DNA of 64,000 nt from Limnomonas spitsbergensis. Lineage: Eukaryota > Chlorophyta > Chlorophyceae > Chlamydomonadales. How positions within the stretch are numbered: position 1 is the stretch's first letter; every line of letters starts with the position of its first letter. The position numbers and the translations under genes are program-made. Shown here piece by piece: positions 10,901-22,900 of this stretch. The notes beneath the pieces are model-generated. The model was not told the DNA's origin. It did not search any database and worked only from the letters and a program-made list of their open reading frames with translations. The stretch covers positions 2,129,001 through 2,193,000 of the forward strand of contig JAYJMM010000120.1 in assembly GCA_037349105.1 (NCBI GenBank). The letters run 5' to 3'.

Positions 10901-13900
10901 ATTACCCGCTGTGCAGGGTTCTCTTGCTCCTCATTACCCGCTGTGCAGGGTTCCCTTGCTCCTCATTACCCGCTGTGCAGGGTTCCTGTCCTCATTACAC
11001 CGCTGTGCAGGGTATCCATTGCTCCCTCATTACCCGCTTGTTCCTCCATTACCCTCTGTGCAGGGTTCCTTGTTCCTCATTACCCGCTGTGCAGGGTTCC
11101 TTGTTCCTCAATTACCCGCTGTGCAGGGTTCCTTGTTCCTCATTACCCGCTTGTGCAGGGTTCCTTGTTCCTCATTACCCGCTGTGCAGGGGTTCCTTGT
11201 TTCCTCATTACCCGCTGTGGCAGGGTTCCTTGTTCCCATTACCCGCTGTGCAGGGTTCCTTGTTCCTCATTACCCGCTGTGCAGGTTCCTTGTTCCTCAT
11301 TACCCGCTGTGCAGGGTTCCTTGTTCCTCATTACCCGCTGTGCAGGGTTCCTTGTTCCTCATTACCCGCTGTGCAGGGTTCCTTGTTCCTCATTACCCGC
11401 TGTGCAGGGTTCCTTGTTCCTATTACCCGCTGTCAGGTTCTTTCCTCATTACCCGCTGTGCAGGGTTCCTTGTTCCTCATTACCCGCTGTGCAGGGTTCC
11501 TTGTTCCTCATTACCTTGCAGGTTCCTTGTTCCTCATTACCCGCTGTGTCAGGGTCCTTGTTCCTCATACCCGCTTGTTCCTCATTACCACCCGCTGTGC
11601 ACGGGTTCTGTTCCTCATTACCCGATTGTTCCTCATTACCCGCTGTGCAGGGTTCCTTGTTCCTCATTACCCGCTGTTCCTCATTACCCGCTGTGCAGGG
11701 TTCCTTGTTCCTCATACCCGCTTGTGCCTCATTACCCGCTGTGCAGGGTCCTTGTTCCTCATTACCCGCTGTGCAGGGTTCCTTGGTCCTCATTACCCGC
11801 TGAGCAGGGTTCCGTTGCTCCTCATTACCCGCTGTGCAGGGTTCCTTGCTTCCTCATTACCCGCTGTGCAGGGGTCCTGGTTCCTCATTACCCGCTGTGC
11901 AGGGTTCCTTGTTCCTCATTCCCCGCTTGTGGCCAGGTGTCCTTGTTCCTCATTACCCGCTGTGCCGGGGTTCCTTGTTCCTACATTACCCGCTGGGGCA
12001 GGGTGCCTTGCTCCTCATTACCCGCTGTGCATGGGTTCCTGCTCCTCATTACCCGCTGTGCAGGGTTCCTTGTTCCTCATTACCCGCTGTGCAGGGGTTT
12101 TCCTTGTTCCTCATTACCCGCTGTGCAGGGTTCCTTGTTCCTCATTACCCGCTGTGCAGGGTTCCTTGCTTCCTCATTACCCGCTGTGCAGGGTTCCTTG
12201 TTCCTCATTACCCGCTGTGCAGGGTTCCTTGTTCCTCAATTACCCGCTGTGCAGGGTTCCTTGTTCCTCATTACCCGCTGTGCAGGGTTCCTTGTTCCTC
12301 ATTACCCGCTGTGCAGGGTTCCTTGTTCCTCATTACCCGCTGTGCAGGTTTTTCCTCATTACCCGCTGTGCAGGGTTCCTTGTTCCTCATTACCCGCTGT
12401 GCAGGGTTCCTTGTTCCTCATTACCCGCTTGTTCCTCATTACCCGCTGTGCAGGGTTCCTTGTTCCTCATTACCGTTTTCTCTTACCCGCTGTGCAGGTT
12501 CCTTGTTCCTCATTACCCGCTGTGCAGGGTTCCTTGTTCCTCATTACCCCGCTGTGCAGGGTTCCTTGCTCCTCATTACACGCGGTGCAGGTTTCCTTGT
12601 TCTCATTACCCGCTGTGAGGGTTTCATTGTTTCTCATTTACACCGCTGTGCCAGGGTTCCTTGTTCCTCAGTACCCCGCCTGTGCAGGTTTCCTTGTTCC
12701 TCATTACCGCTGTGACAGGGTTCCTTGTTGCCTCATTACCCGCTGTGCAGGGTTCCTTGTTCCTCTTTACCCTGCTGTGCAGGGTTCTGTTCCTCATTAC
12801 CCCCCCCCCCCCCCCCCCCTCCCCCCCCGCTGTGCAGGGTCCTTGTCCTATACCCCCGCTGTGCAGGGTTCCTTGTTCCTCATTACCCGCTGTGCAGGGT
12901 TCCTGTTCCTCATACCCGCTGTGGCAGGAGTTCCTTGCTTCCTCATTACCCGCTGTGCAGGTTCCTTGTTCCTCATTACCCGCTGTGCAGGGTTCCTTGT
13001 TCCTCATTACCCGCTGTGCAGGGTTCCTTGTTCCTCATTACCCGCTGTGCAGGGTTCCTTGTTCCTCATTACCCGCTGTGCAGGGTTCCTTGCTCCTCAT
13101 TACCCGCTGTGCAGGGTTCCTTGTTCCTCATTACCTGCTGTGCAGGGTTCCTTGTTCCTCATTACCCGCTGTGCAGGGTTCCTTGTTCCTCATTACCCGC
13201 TGTGCAGGGTTCCTTGCTCCTCATTACCCGCTGTGCAGGGTTCCTTGCTCCTCATTACCCGCTGTGCAGGGTTCCTTGCTCCTCATTACCCGCTGTGCAG
13301 GGTTCCTTGTTCCTCATTACCCGCTGTGCAGGGTTCCTTGCTCCTCATTACCCGCTGTGCAGGGTTCCTTGTTCCTCATTACCCGCTGTGCAGGGTTCCT
13401 TGTTCCTCATTACCCGCTTGTTCCTCACTACCCGCTGTGCAGGGTTCCTTGTTCCTCACTACCCGCTGTGCAGGGTTCCTACTTTTGACCCTTCCTGCGC
13501 AGCGTTCCTAATCTTCATTACCCGCTGTGCAGCGTCCCTTGCGCCTCATTACGCTGCGTTTCAACCTCCCTTCCGCAGGCCCAGTTGGTCCAGCTACAGG
13601 ACGAGAACGCTTCCCTGCGCTGCAGCTTCGACGCCCCGACATGCCCCCCCTGGCTCAGCACCAACGGCAGGCCACTGCAGCAAGGCACCCAGGGGCCACA
13701 CGGCTCCCCACGGTCAGCTAGCTTGCTCAGCCCCAGAGGGAACACTGCTGCTCCCACTGCTGCCACACCTGTTGCTGCCGCTGCCTTCTGTCCTCAACCC
13801 GCTCATCGGGAAGTAGAGGGTGGAAGCGGCGAAAATATTCTCTCAGATGGTAGGCTTGGGGGAGCTGGGGATGGGGGGCATCTTGAACATGGTCATGAGG

Positions 13901-16900
13901 AGGGGGGGCGGGGTACCATGAGGTCATTGAGCATATTAGCCTCACAAGCCTGCCCCCCAAGGAGGAAAACCTGTTCGCCATCAGCCCGCGGGAAGTGCCG
14001 GCACCTGCGGTACTGGTGAGGGACATCAGTGTGCCCAAGTGGGGGGAAATGTGTCTTAAGCACAGGGCTCTGCAGACGCAGAACCAGGAGTGAAAGGCAA
14101 GGGAGCAAAGGGCCCGCCACATGCGCTGTGGCTGACAGGGGTGGTGCAAGGGAGGTGGAAACATGGGCGCATGAAGTGCAGTGTGAGGTGGTGCGGCTGA
14201 GGGGGAGGAGGGGGGAGGGATCTGAGGGGGGAGGTGTGTGGAAAGGGAGGGTTGAGGTGTTTGTGGTATTGACAGCATCATAGTCTAAGATAATGAGCGC
14301 ATCCATGAGATGCCAAGGAAGAGGGGGGGGGGAGCAGGAAGTATGAAAACCCACACCCTAAACCATCAGGAGGGAATCGCAAGTTTGATTTTGTTTTCTC
14401 GTATGGGACCATACCCCCCGCCACACACACACATTTGAGTGCTATCAGATGATTATGGCCTGAGGCATCCAAACAAGTATAGGAGCAGGCCCGCCGACAT
14501 GACAGGGCTTGGAAACACCTACAATGACCCAGTGTAGATCGCACTGTCCCGCGCAATACTTGTAGGCAAGACAGCAGCGCTGTAGCATTCTCATAATGAC
14601 ATAAAGCGCATTCCATCACATCGCGAGAGGGTCACGTACATGTAGTATTGTGTCCCCTGCTGGACCTCTTAGTTATCACCTTGTGTGTGTCTTGTCTGTT
14701 CTAGCAGCAGACTGTCTCTCACAGGCGAAGCCAGGCCACCATGCCAACGCCCCTGAGTAACCTCCCCTGTGCTCCTTGCAGATGAGCGTCGCTCAAGGGC
14801 CTCCAGCTGCGCTTCAAATGGCAAGGCAAGCAGCCCCCCTTGCGTGGGCAAGGGACAGGACGAGGCTCCGCAAACGCCCGCGCTTGCTGTGGGTAGAGAT
14901 ACAGGTAGCCCTGCTGTCTCCCGGCCGCAAGACGCCGCCAGTCCGGAGTCGCCACAGACCCCCGCTCCCGCCGCGCCTGGCGCCCGCGCGCCGCCGTCGC
15001 CCTTGAGTGTCCCCGAGGCGGCCACCGTCCTGCCGACGCCTGCCCCCCCCTCCCCACCCCGGCGCGCCTTCTTCTATCAGAAGCAGGGCAGTGCCCGGTC
15101 CTCGTGCACCGGGCGGGGCTCTAGCCTGCAGGGCATGGACACCGAAGGCTCTGAAGGCGCGGTGGTTTCCGACCAGGAGGACGAGGATGGGGTTATCCAT
15201 ATCGATCTCACCAAAACAGCGGGCATGCCAGCCACGATCTTCCATCGGCCGCCGCCCCGTGGCGCCGGCGGGCCTGGTCCTTCACGCTTCAGCTACAACG
15301 GTGTTGCGGCGTCTGGAGGCGAACACGCAGGCTTCCCGTTCGGGGCGGAAGGCATCCGGCTGGAGGCTTTGTTCGGGATGTCTGATCAGGACGAGCAGGT
15401 GCGCCACGACGGGATGGAGGAGGAGGACGATTCGGACGAATGCGGTGGCGACGGCCGCAGCAATGAGAGCGAGGGCGATGTGGGCAACTATGATAGCTAC
15501 GCCTGGCCGCGCGAGGCCAGCACGTTTGGTGTTCGGTGTCCCGGGGGGGACCAGGACCAGTCGGTGTATGCGGAATCTTCTGAGGGAGAGGGCTTTGGCG
15601 ATGAGGACAGGGACAATGTTGGGGGGCAGCGGAAAGTGTGGGGCGGCGTTGACGGCCAGGCCAGTGGAACCTCCGCTTTCGGGGTGTTTGCCGCCATGTT
15701 CGGGTCCTCCTTGGGGACCAGGCAGGCATGTGGAGCCCACAAGAGGGAGCGAGCACCTGGCAAGGGCTGGGGCTCTGTCACAAACCCTCTGTTTTGCGAG
15801 ATGCCGGGCTGCTTGCCGCTCGTAGCCGAAGAGCGAGGGATGATGAATCCGCTTTTCCGCGGCAGCGGCAGCGCTGCCGACGGAAGCGACAGCAGCAATG
15901 ATGGTTCCACGGACAGTGGCGGCGCTCGCGCAGGCCTCACGTCGGGCATCAAGTTCATGCCAGTGGAGGAGAGGGAGGACGAGGAGGACTCTGATCATGA
16001 CTTTGATCACGAGGATCTCCTCCAGGATCTGGACACCGAAACGCCCTCCGTCCGCCTGTTCTCCGGCCGCTTCCCATCCCCCGGCTGCGCCTCTCCCGGC
16101 AGCAGCATCAGCATCGGAGAGACTTCCATATCAAGCAAGGGCTCTCCCCTCTCCTCGGTGGTCCAGTCTCCAGACGGCGCTTCATTGGGCAGCAGCAGGG
16201 CGCCTGATCTGGGCGCCTTGCACCTGCATGTGCCCGAGCTAGGTCTGCCACCAGCCGACAGCCGACAACGTCACAGGCAAGCCGCTCAGGCAACCAGGTC
16301 TTTTTGTTGTCATCCGGTTTGTTCTCATGCTCTAGCAGTGGAGCATGCCCTTGGGCCCAGGCTGTGCTGTTTCCTCAACTCTCATGCCCTTCACAGCGTG
16401 TACCATAGCTTTCTTTATTTCGTAAAAAGCAATGCCCAGGGCTTAGGGCTGAAGAGTAAGTGCAAACGGCTGAAGTAGATGATGTGAGCCCCGAGTTCAT
16501 TTTTGGAGGACCTGCTTTTTGGAGGCTTTGAGGATTTGACCCCTGTCACCTGACATGTCATCATGTGTCACCCCGGAAGCCTGACAGCCAATTACCCACA
16601 CATTGACACTTGAAGACTTGGACACTAAAACTCAATAAACGCTCAACACGACAGTACTGCACTTTGAAGCGCCTTCCCTCAAAATTGACGTTCTTTGGGG
16701 TTCAGGGATTCATTTTGGTACTAATTATCGATCGTCGACGCCAGCTTCAGTCAGGGATCAAGACTTTGTGTCCACTTTTCCCATTAGGGCATTAAATAAT
16801 TGATTAATTATGTCTGAGAGAAGGTCATTCAAATGTACGGTATGGCACTTGATAGTATTTTACGGAATTCCCGAAGACTCAACTCAAGACTGCTACCTCT

Positions 16901-19900
16901 GGACATTCTCCTTTTAAAGTGACAATGGATATCACTTGAGTGCCCTTAAAACTACCTATAATTGGACTTCATCCCACTTCACGGCGCAGGTATGATGGCC
17001 AAGATCCGTTGTTGGCCGAGGAGCCGTTTTCCCCGGGCATGCAAGCAGACGCACCAGCTCGTGCAACAACAACAACAGAGGCAGACGCAGAACCACCGGC
17101 AGGCGCAACAGAAGCTGGGCCCGGCAACGCCACGAACGGTCCAGAGGAGGGCGTTTCTGCGAGCAGCGCAACGGGCAGCCCCACTGGGGGCAAGGGGGTG
17201 CTGATGAACAAATCTTTAAGGGGAGGGCAGCGCCGTTCCATGGTGTCCCTCAAGGACGCAGCCCTGCTGGAAGAGAAGCGACAACGGGAGCTGCAGCAGG
17301 AGCAGCAACAGCAGCAACAGCAGGAGGAGCAGCAGCAGCAGCAGCAACGATCTGCACCTTCTGATGTGGACCTGAACGCTAGCCCCATAGTGGGAGGTGC
17401 ACGGAGAGTCATCCTGAAGAAGCAGGTATGTGCGGGCAGAGCACCAGTCAACAGCTACAGCAGCCTTAGGCACCAGCAACAGCAGCAACAGCAGCACCAG
17501 CAACAGCAGCACCAGCACCAAAGAGAGCGCCAGCAGCAGCAGCGGCAACAGCAGGGCTCCAACGCCGATGCTGGGGGACCGGCACTGAGTGACATCTTGC
17601 CAATGGCACCTGGGTTCCCGAAGGACCCTGGTGGCAGCCGAGCCGTTGACATCCCTCCGGCCAGTCCCACCGCTGTCTCTAGCCTGAAAGATGCGCATGA
17701 CGAGGAGGGCAAGGAGGAGGGCCAGGGGGACGAGGCGGGGGAGCAGCAGCCGCAGAAGCATGAGAGGACGGCGGCGTCTTCTGTAAGGAGGTGCGTGTTC
17801 GGGTAGGACCCTGCTTGTCACGAAACACAACTGCACCGCCAAGGACCATGCAGTACTGCTTGTTGTAGGATGGCCTTGGCCACAAGTCCACTCCTTAACC
17901 GCTGAGAACGTCATTGCTGATTTCATATGATGTCGAAAGGGCAATTGTTTTACGCATGTAAAGCATGTGCCAGTAGGGTTCATTTCTATTATGTTTTTCA
18001 GTACATCTTTTGAACCACACATGCCTTCAGGCTGTTGTATTGGGCTGTTGCAGTCAGGGTTGTTGCAGTCAAGATTGTTGTTGCAGTCAGTGTTGTGGCT
18101 TGGTTTGTGTTCTAACGCTGCGCCCTCTGACCACGTTTACCTCAATCATTGCAACAAACCCGATCATTGCAACACCTAAAAATGCAACAAACTTGATTGC
18201 AACAACCTTGATTGCAACAACCCTGATTGCCCTCAGGCACAGTGGGGAGACTGAGATTGCAAGGCACGAGAATGAGCTGGACAAGGGTCTGAAGGCGCAG
18301 CTGTCCCTGCCTCTGCGCCTCAGCCCAGGCAACCCGTTTGCCAGTGCCACTCTAGAGGTAAGAAAATAGAGAATTGCTTGCATTTTGTCGCCAACTAAAT
18401 GCAAAACAATTGTGTGTGTTCGTTAACTTCGGCGCCACTGCCAGGGGTTAGGTTTGAGTCATGGGCCTTCAGACAGGACTGATGGTTCACAGCCCCCAGG
18501 GGGGAGGATTGTCGCTTGATCATCACTGTTGTTTTAGTGACGCACCAGACTGCCTTTGGCGGGCCGATGTTTAGCCACCGCCCACCACTGGGCCGATGGG
18601 GACTAAATCTCGACTTGCCAGTGGCTGACGGCCCAGGCGGCCAGGCTTGCTGCACCAGGCACCCCTGCCATGGGCTGTGGTGTAGCTCAAGTGCAGCCCT
18701 AGTGCGTTAAAATAAACAGTTTTTTTGGGGGGGGGGCCTGGTTGGCAGTGTGCCAGACGTGGACTATGTCATACGATGTCAAAGCTGTTAATTACATTGT
18801 AATCCTCAGGCTGGAGATACTGCCACTATCTGTGTGGTGGTAAAACAGGTAGTCCGTCCAAAAGTGTGAGAGGTGGTGTGACGGGGTGTTGATCTTGTTG
18901 AAGCATGAGTGTCAGAGCATGTGAGGTGTACTGCTGGTAGTGTGGACTGTGTGTGACGTACACGTGCTGGTGTGGACGCAGGCGCTGCGGGCCGGGGGCG
19001 AGGTGGCTGGCAGTGACGCTGCTGACAAGGTTGAAGAGGAGGATGCACTGGACAAGGAGGCGATGAGGAGGCTGCAGGTGGGAATCTTGCGAACGAGATG
19101 GGCTGCAAACAAGTATAGAGAAAAGCATCCTGAGCCAGTGCAAGCAGGTGGGGCTTCTAATTTTCTGAGTGGACCCTGAACCTTGCACCCTGTTCCTACA
19201 CTTTGGACCCTACACCCTGAACCCTGAACCTTACACCATGTTCCTACACTCGGAACCCTACACCCTGAACCCTGAACTTAACACCCTGTTCCTACACTCG
19301 GAACCCTACACCCTGAACCCTGCACCTTACACCCTGTTCCTACAATCCGAACCCTACACCCTGAACCCTAAACCTTACGCCTTGTTCCTACACTCTGAAC
19401 CCTACACCCTGAACCCTGGACCTCACACCATGTTCCTACACTCAGAACCCTACACCCTGAACCCTGAACCTCAAACCCTGTTCCTACACTCTAAACCCTA
19501 CACCCTGAACCCTGAACCTTACACCATGTTCCTACACTCTGAACCCTACACCATGAACCCTGAACCTTACACCCTGTTCCTACACTCTGAAATCTACACC
19601 CTGAACCCTGCACCTTGCACCCTGTTCCTATAATCTGAACCCTACACCCTGAACCCTGAACCTTACACCCTGTTCCTACATTCTGAACCCTACACCCTGA
19701 ACCCTGGATGAGGCTTGAGTTGGCCAGAAGGCATGGTCCTGAGTCGCCATGAACCTTCTGTTGCCACCGCACACATGTGTGCGCTGGGAGAGGTGCAGCC
19801 TGTTCCCCCCTCCAGCCTTCATTCCATCAGAGGACAGCGGCCTTTTCCGTACCTCTAGGGGAGGGACTGCCTGCCAGCTTCCAGATAGCCCAACGCGGTA

Positions 19901-22900
19901 TTATTGTGATTAGGGGGGCGAATCTAAGGAAAGCTCTGATGCCGAAATAATTGTCATGCAAAAAAAGAGTCCCCGAGTTCTTTGCCCCCCCCCCCACCCC
20001 ACCCCCCACACCTTCGGCCCCTGGTGCTGTCGCTCTGGGCTGGCAGGGCATTGCGAAGGATTTGCCAAAGGCTGATGACAGGAATTTTGAATCTCTAGCC
20101 CTGAACTTTCAACCCTCAACTTTGCAGCGCACCGTGGCGGGGCTGCAAAAGCAGGTAGCCGAGCAACGCACCGTCAACTCCGGGCTGAGAGGGGAGCTGC
20201 GCAAGTTTACCAACATCAAGGGGACGCTGCAGCAGCAGGTGACAGCTGGCTTCCCTCACTGTTGTTTTGTATTCAGGGTTAACACTTCACTGACTAGTGT
20301 CAAGTGTTGAGGGTTCAGGGTTTGGAGCTCAGCTTTCATGGTACACAGGTGCTGAGGGTTCGAAGTGTGAAAGAGGAACACACCTCAGCCGTATGCGTGG
20401 ATCTTGTGCCGCTTCGTAGAGCTCAGTGGGCAGGTAGAGCCTGTGAGGGTTTGGAGCTCAGCTTTCATGGTACGCGGGTGTTGAGGGTTCGAAATGTGAA
20501 ACAGTAACACACCTCTGCAGTTTGCACTGTGGATGTTTTGTTGATTCCCAGAGCTCAGCAGACAGGTAGAGGTCGGCTACTTAGGAAAAGCCGGCTGATT
20601 CGGGAAAGGGCCATCAGTGACTCCCAGGCGGCCCTTTTGAGCATGGACCCGTTGTGGTGCCCTTACCTAACCAAGCTAAATGGCCCTCCACCAGTGAGGG
20701 TGCTGGACGCAAACCCCAAGTCAGGCCTCCTCCTGCTGCTTCAGCTGCTTCTGCTGCTTCTGCTACTTCTGTTGCTTCTGCTGTTTTGTAGCTTTGCTAC
20801 TTCTGTTGCATCTATTGCTTCAGCTGCTTCTGCTGCCTATGAGTTCGTATCCTGACCCGCCCCGTGCCGCTGCTGCCCCCCAGGTTCCCATCAAGCAAGG
20901 AGCGACCTGTGGCGCCCATCATCATAATACTGAGTGTGAGGCTGCATCACCGGCTGCCCCTGCTGCCCATGGCGCTGCCGCTGCTACTGCTACTGCTGCT
21001 ACTGCTACTGCTACTGCTGCTACTGCTACTGTTGCTGCCGCTACTGCGCTCCATGCACCCTCCCCCTTGGCTTCAGAGGCAGCACCCAGCCCCGCCGCCG
21101 CCACCGCTGCCGCTGCTCTTAAACCGCCTGCAAGCGGGCTTGAGATGGATCGCCGGCTGGCCATGTATCGTGAAATGCTGCAGGCAGTTGGTAATATGGA
21201 CGCTGATGAAGACCAGGTGCAGGTGCGTATTGCGGGCCTGGAGTGTGCGCTGTGTCTGCCTGGCTCTGATGGATGAGGTCGACGAGGCTTGTTTGTATGA
21301 GAAAGCCTCCAGTGTTTGTGCATATCAGCCAAACAGGGGACGGCAGGGGGTGTAGTGAGGGACAAGAAAATAATATCACTGAGGTTGTTCCCTCCACTTA
21401 CCCCTTCCACGTTTTCTAGCATAGAGGTATATGTCCCCAGCATCCTCGAAGGCAGCTCTGGGGCATGTACGAGATGGCCCTGGAGCTGAGTGCCTGCGGA
21501 CTTGTTGGCCATCATCCTGCGACCGGCCCCAGAGGACCTCGAATGAGGAATGACTGCCACCCTACCTGTAGCTGCTGCTTTGTGATGGCAAAATTGGATG
21601 GAATGAAACAATAATTAAAAACGAATGCTAATGTAAATGAAGCACTGTTGGCGGCAGGGAATTTATCGCCCAAGGCGTGGCGACCAAAAAACGCCCCAAA
21701 ACGCCCCAAAACGCCCCAAAAACGAATGCCGATGCAAATGAAGCACTGTTGGCGGCAGGGAATTCATCGCCCAAGGCGTGGATAAATAAGTGGAAGAAGG
21801 GGCAGGCTTGCCTCCACCCTATGCCCTGACCCTCATATATATTGTGCAGGCCTGTCAGGATGTCCTGCGCGGCCTCGAGGTGCTGGATGCGGGGACGGAG
21901 AAGGTAGTGCTGATCAAAGTCCAGCGGATGCTCACCTCGGGCATGGAGGCGGCCCGCACGCTGAAGCTTCAGGTCAGTGGGTGTGGAAGGAGGGAAGAAG
22001 GCGTGGGGGAGGGGAGGGGGGAAGTTAGTGGTGGCGTCAGGTCAGTGGTTGGGGCGGATGGTGCTGCGGGGAGGGGGGGACAGGTGGAAGGTTAGGGCGG
22101 ATGGGACAGGGGGGGAGGAGGGGACAGAAGGGGCAGGGCTGCCCCCTCAGTGGTCGTAAGTAGTTGCAAATTCTCCTAAGAGGCCTTCTCGACACTTTAC
22201 TGCATCCACCGTAGTGCCAAAAAGTATGAGAGAAAGACACTGCGTTTTGCCTGAAGAGGGCGTTTCCCCCAGGAACAATGTAGCTTAGACGCAGTGGTCC
22301 ATCCGCATCGTTTCCTGTACTGGATCTGACAGCCAGACCCGTCAGAATGGGGATTTGAACGAGCTGCACGGCCACTGGGGTAAGGATGCCCATTCTGAGA
22401 TCAGGAAGAAAGTTACGCCCCCCTGGAGAGCCTCTTGCTTTAACACACTGCCCGCATTGATAACAAAACTTTCCGCCTCTACCCCACCCCCTGTATTAAT
22501 GCCACTACCTGTTTCCCGCCATGGCAGTGCGCTGCTCCTCGGGACAGAGCAAAGATCCTGGGTCTGCCTCGAAGCTCCTTTTCGTGGCCTGCCCCGTCAC
22601 GGGACACTAACAGCCACGACGACGGATCCAGATCTGGATCCAGATCCGAACAGAGTGCGCCCGATGCCCCCGGGCACGAGAATTGTGGACATGACAGAGC
22701 TCCTCGACCCCAGCCTGGCTCTAGCTCCAGCAAGCCCCTGCAGCAATCCCTAGAGGGATTCACGGCTGACAGTGCAAGGGCGGAGGCTTCATTGCAAATA
22801 ACAGATTCTGGGGAGGCTTCGCGCACTTGCCCGGCCGCAGCCAAGGATATTGGGACACAAGCGGTGGGGGACCGTGATGGGAACCTGGAGGTTGCAGGCA

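Noticed and set aside
3351..13540. CRISPR-like regular array
   Set aside because: There are no unique spacers; the whole 31-bp unit is repeated, and the context is eukaryotic.
3263..13816. Open frames of up to 2,127 codons on the + strand
   Set aside because: They are readings of a 31-bp satellite without stops in any frame. The three frames give the same permuted peptide, and the array lies in an intron between phase-matched exons.
16298..16478. C-terminal tail of the 14782 frame as the true protein end
   Set aside because: It overlaps a block that recurs in another intron, and a phase-matched splice to 16990 exists. It is kept only as a possible isoform.
19169..19633. 154-codon frame with a 16-residue repeat
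   Set aside because: It is the 48-bp satellite inside an intron; no splice sites in phase connect it to the exons.
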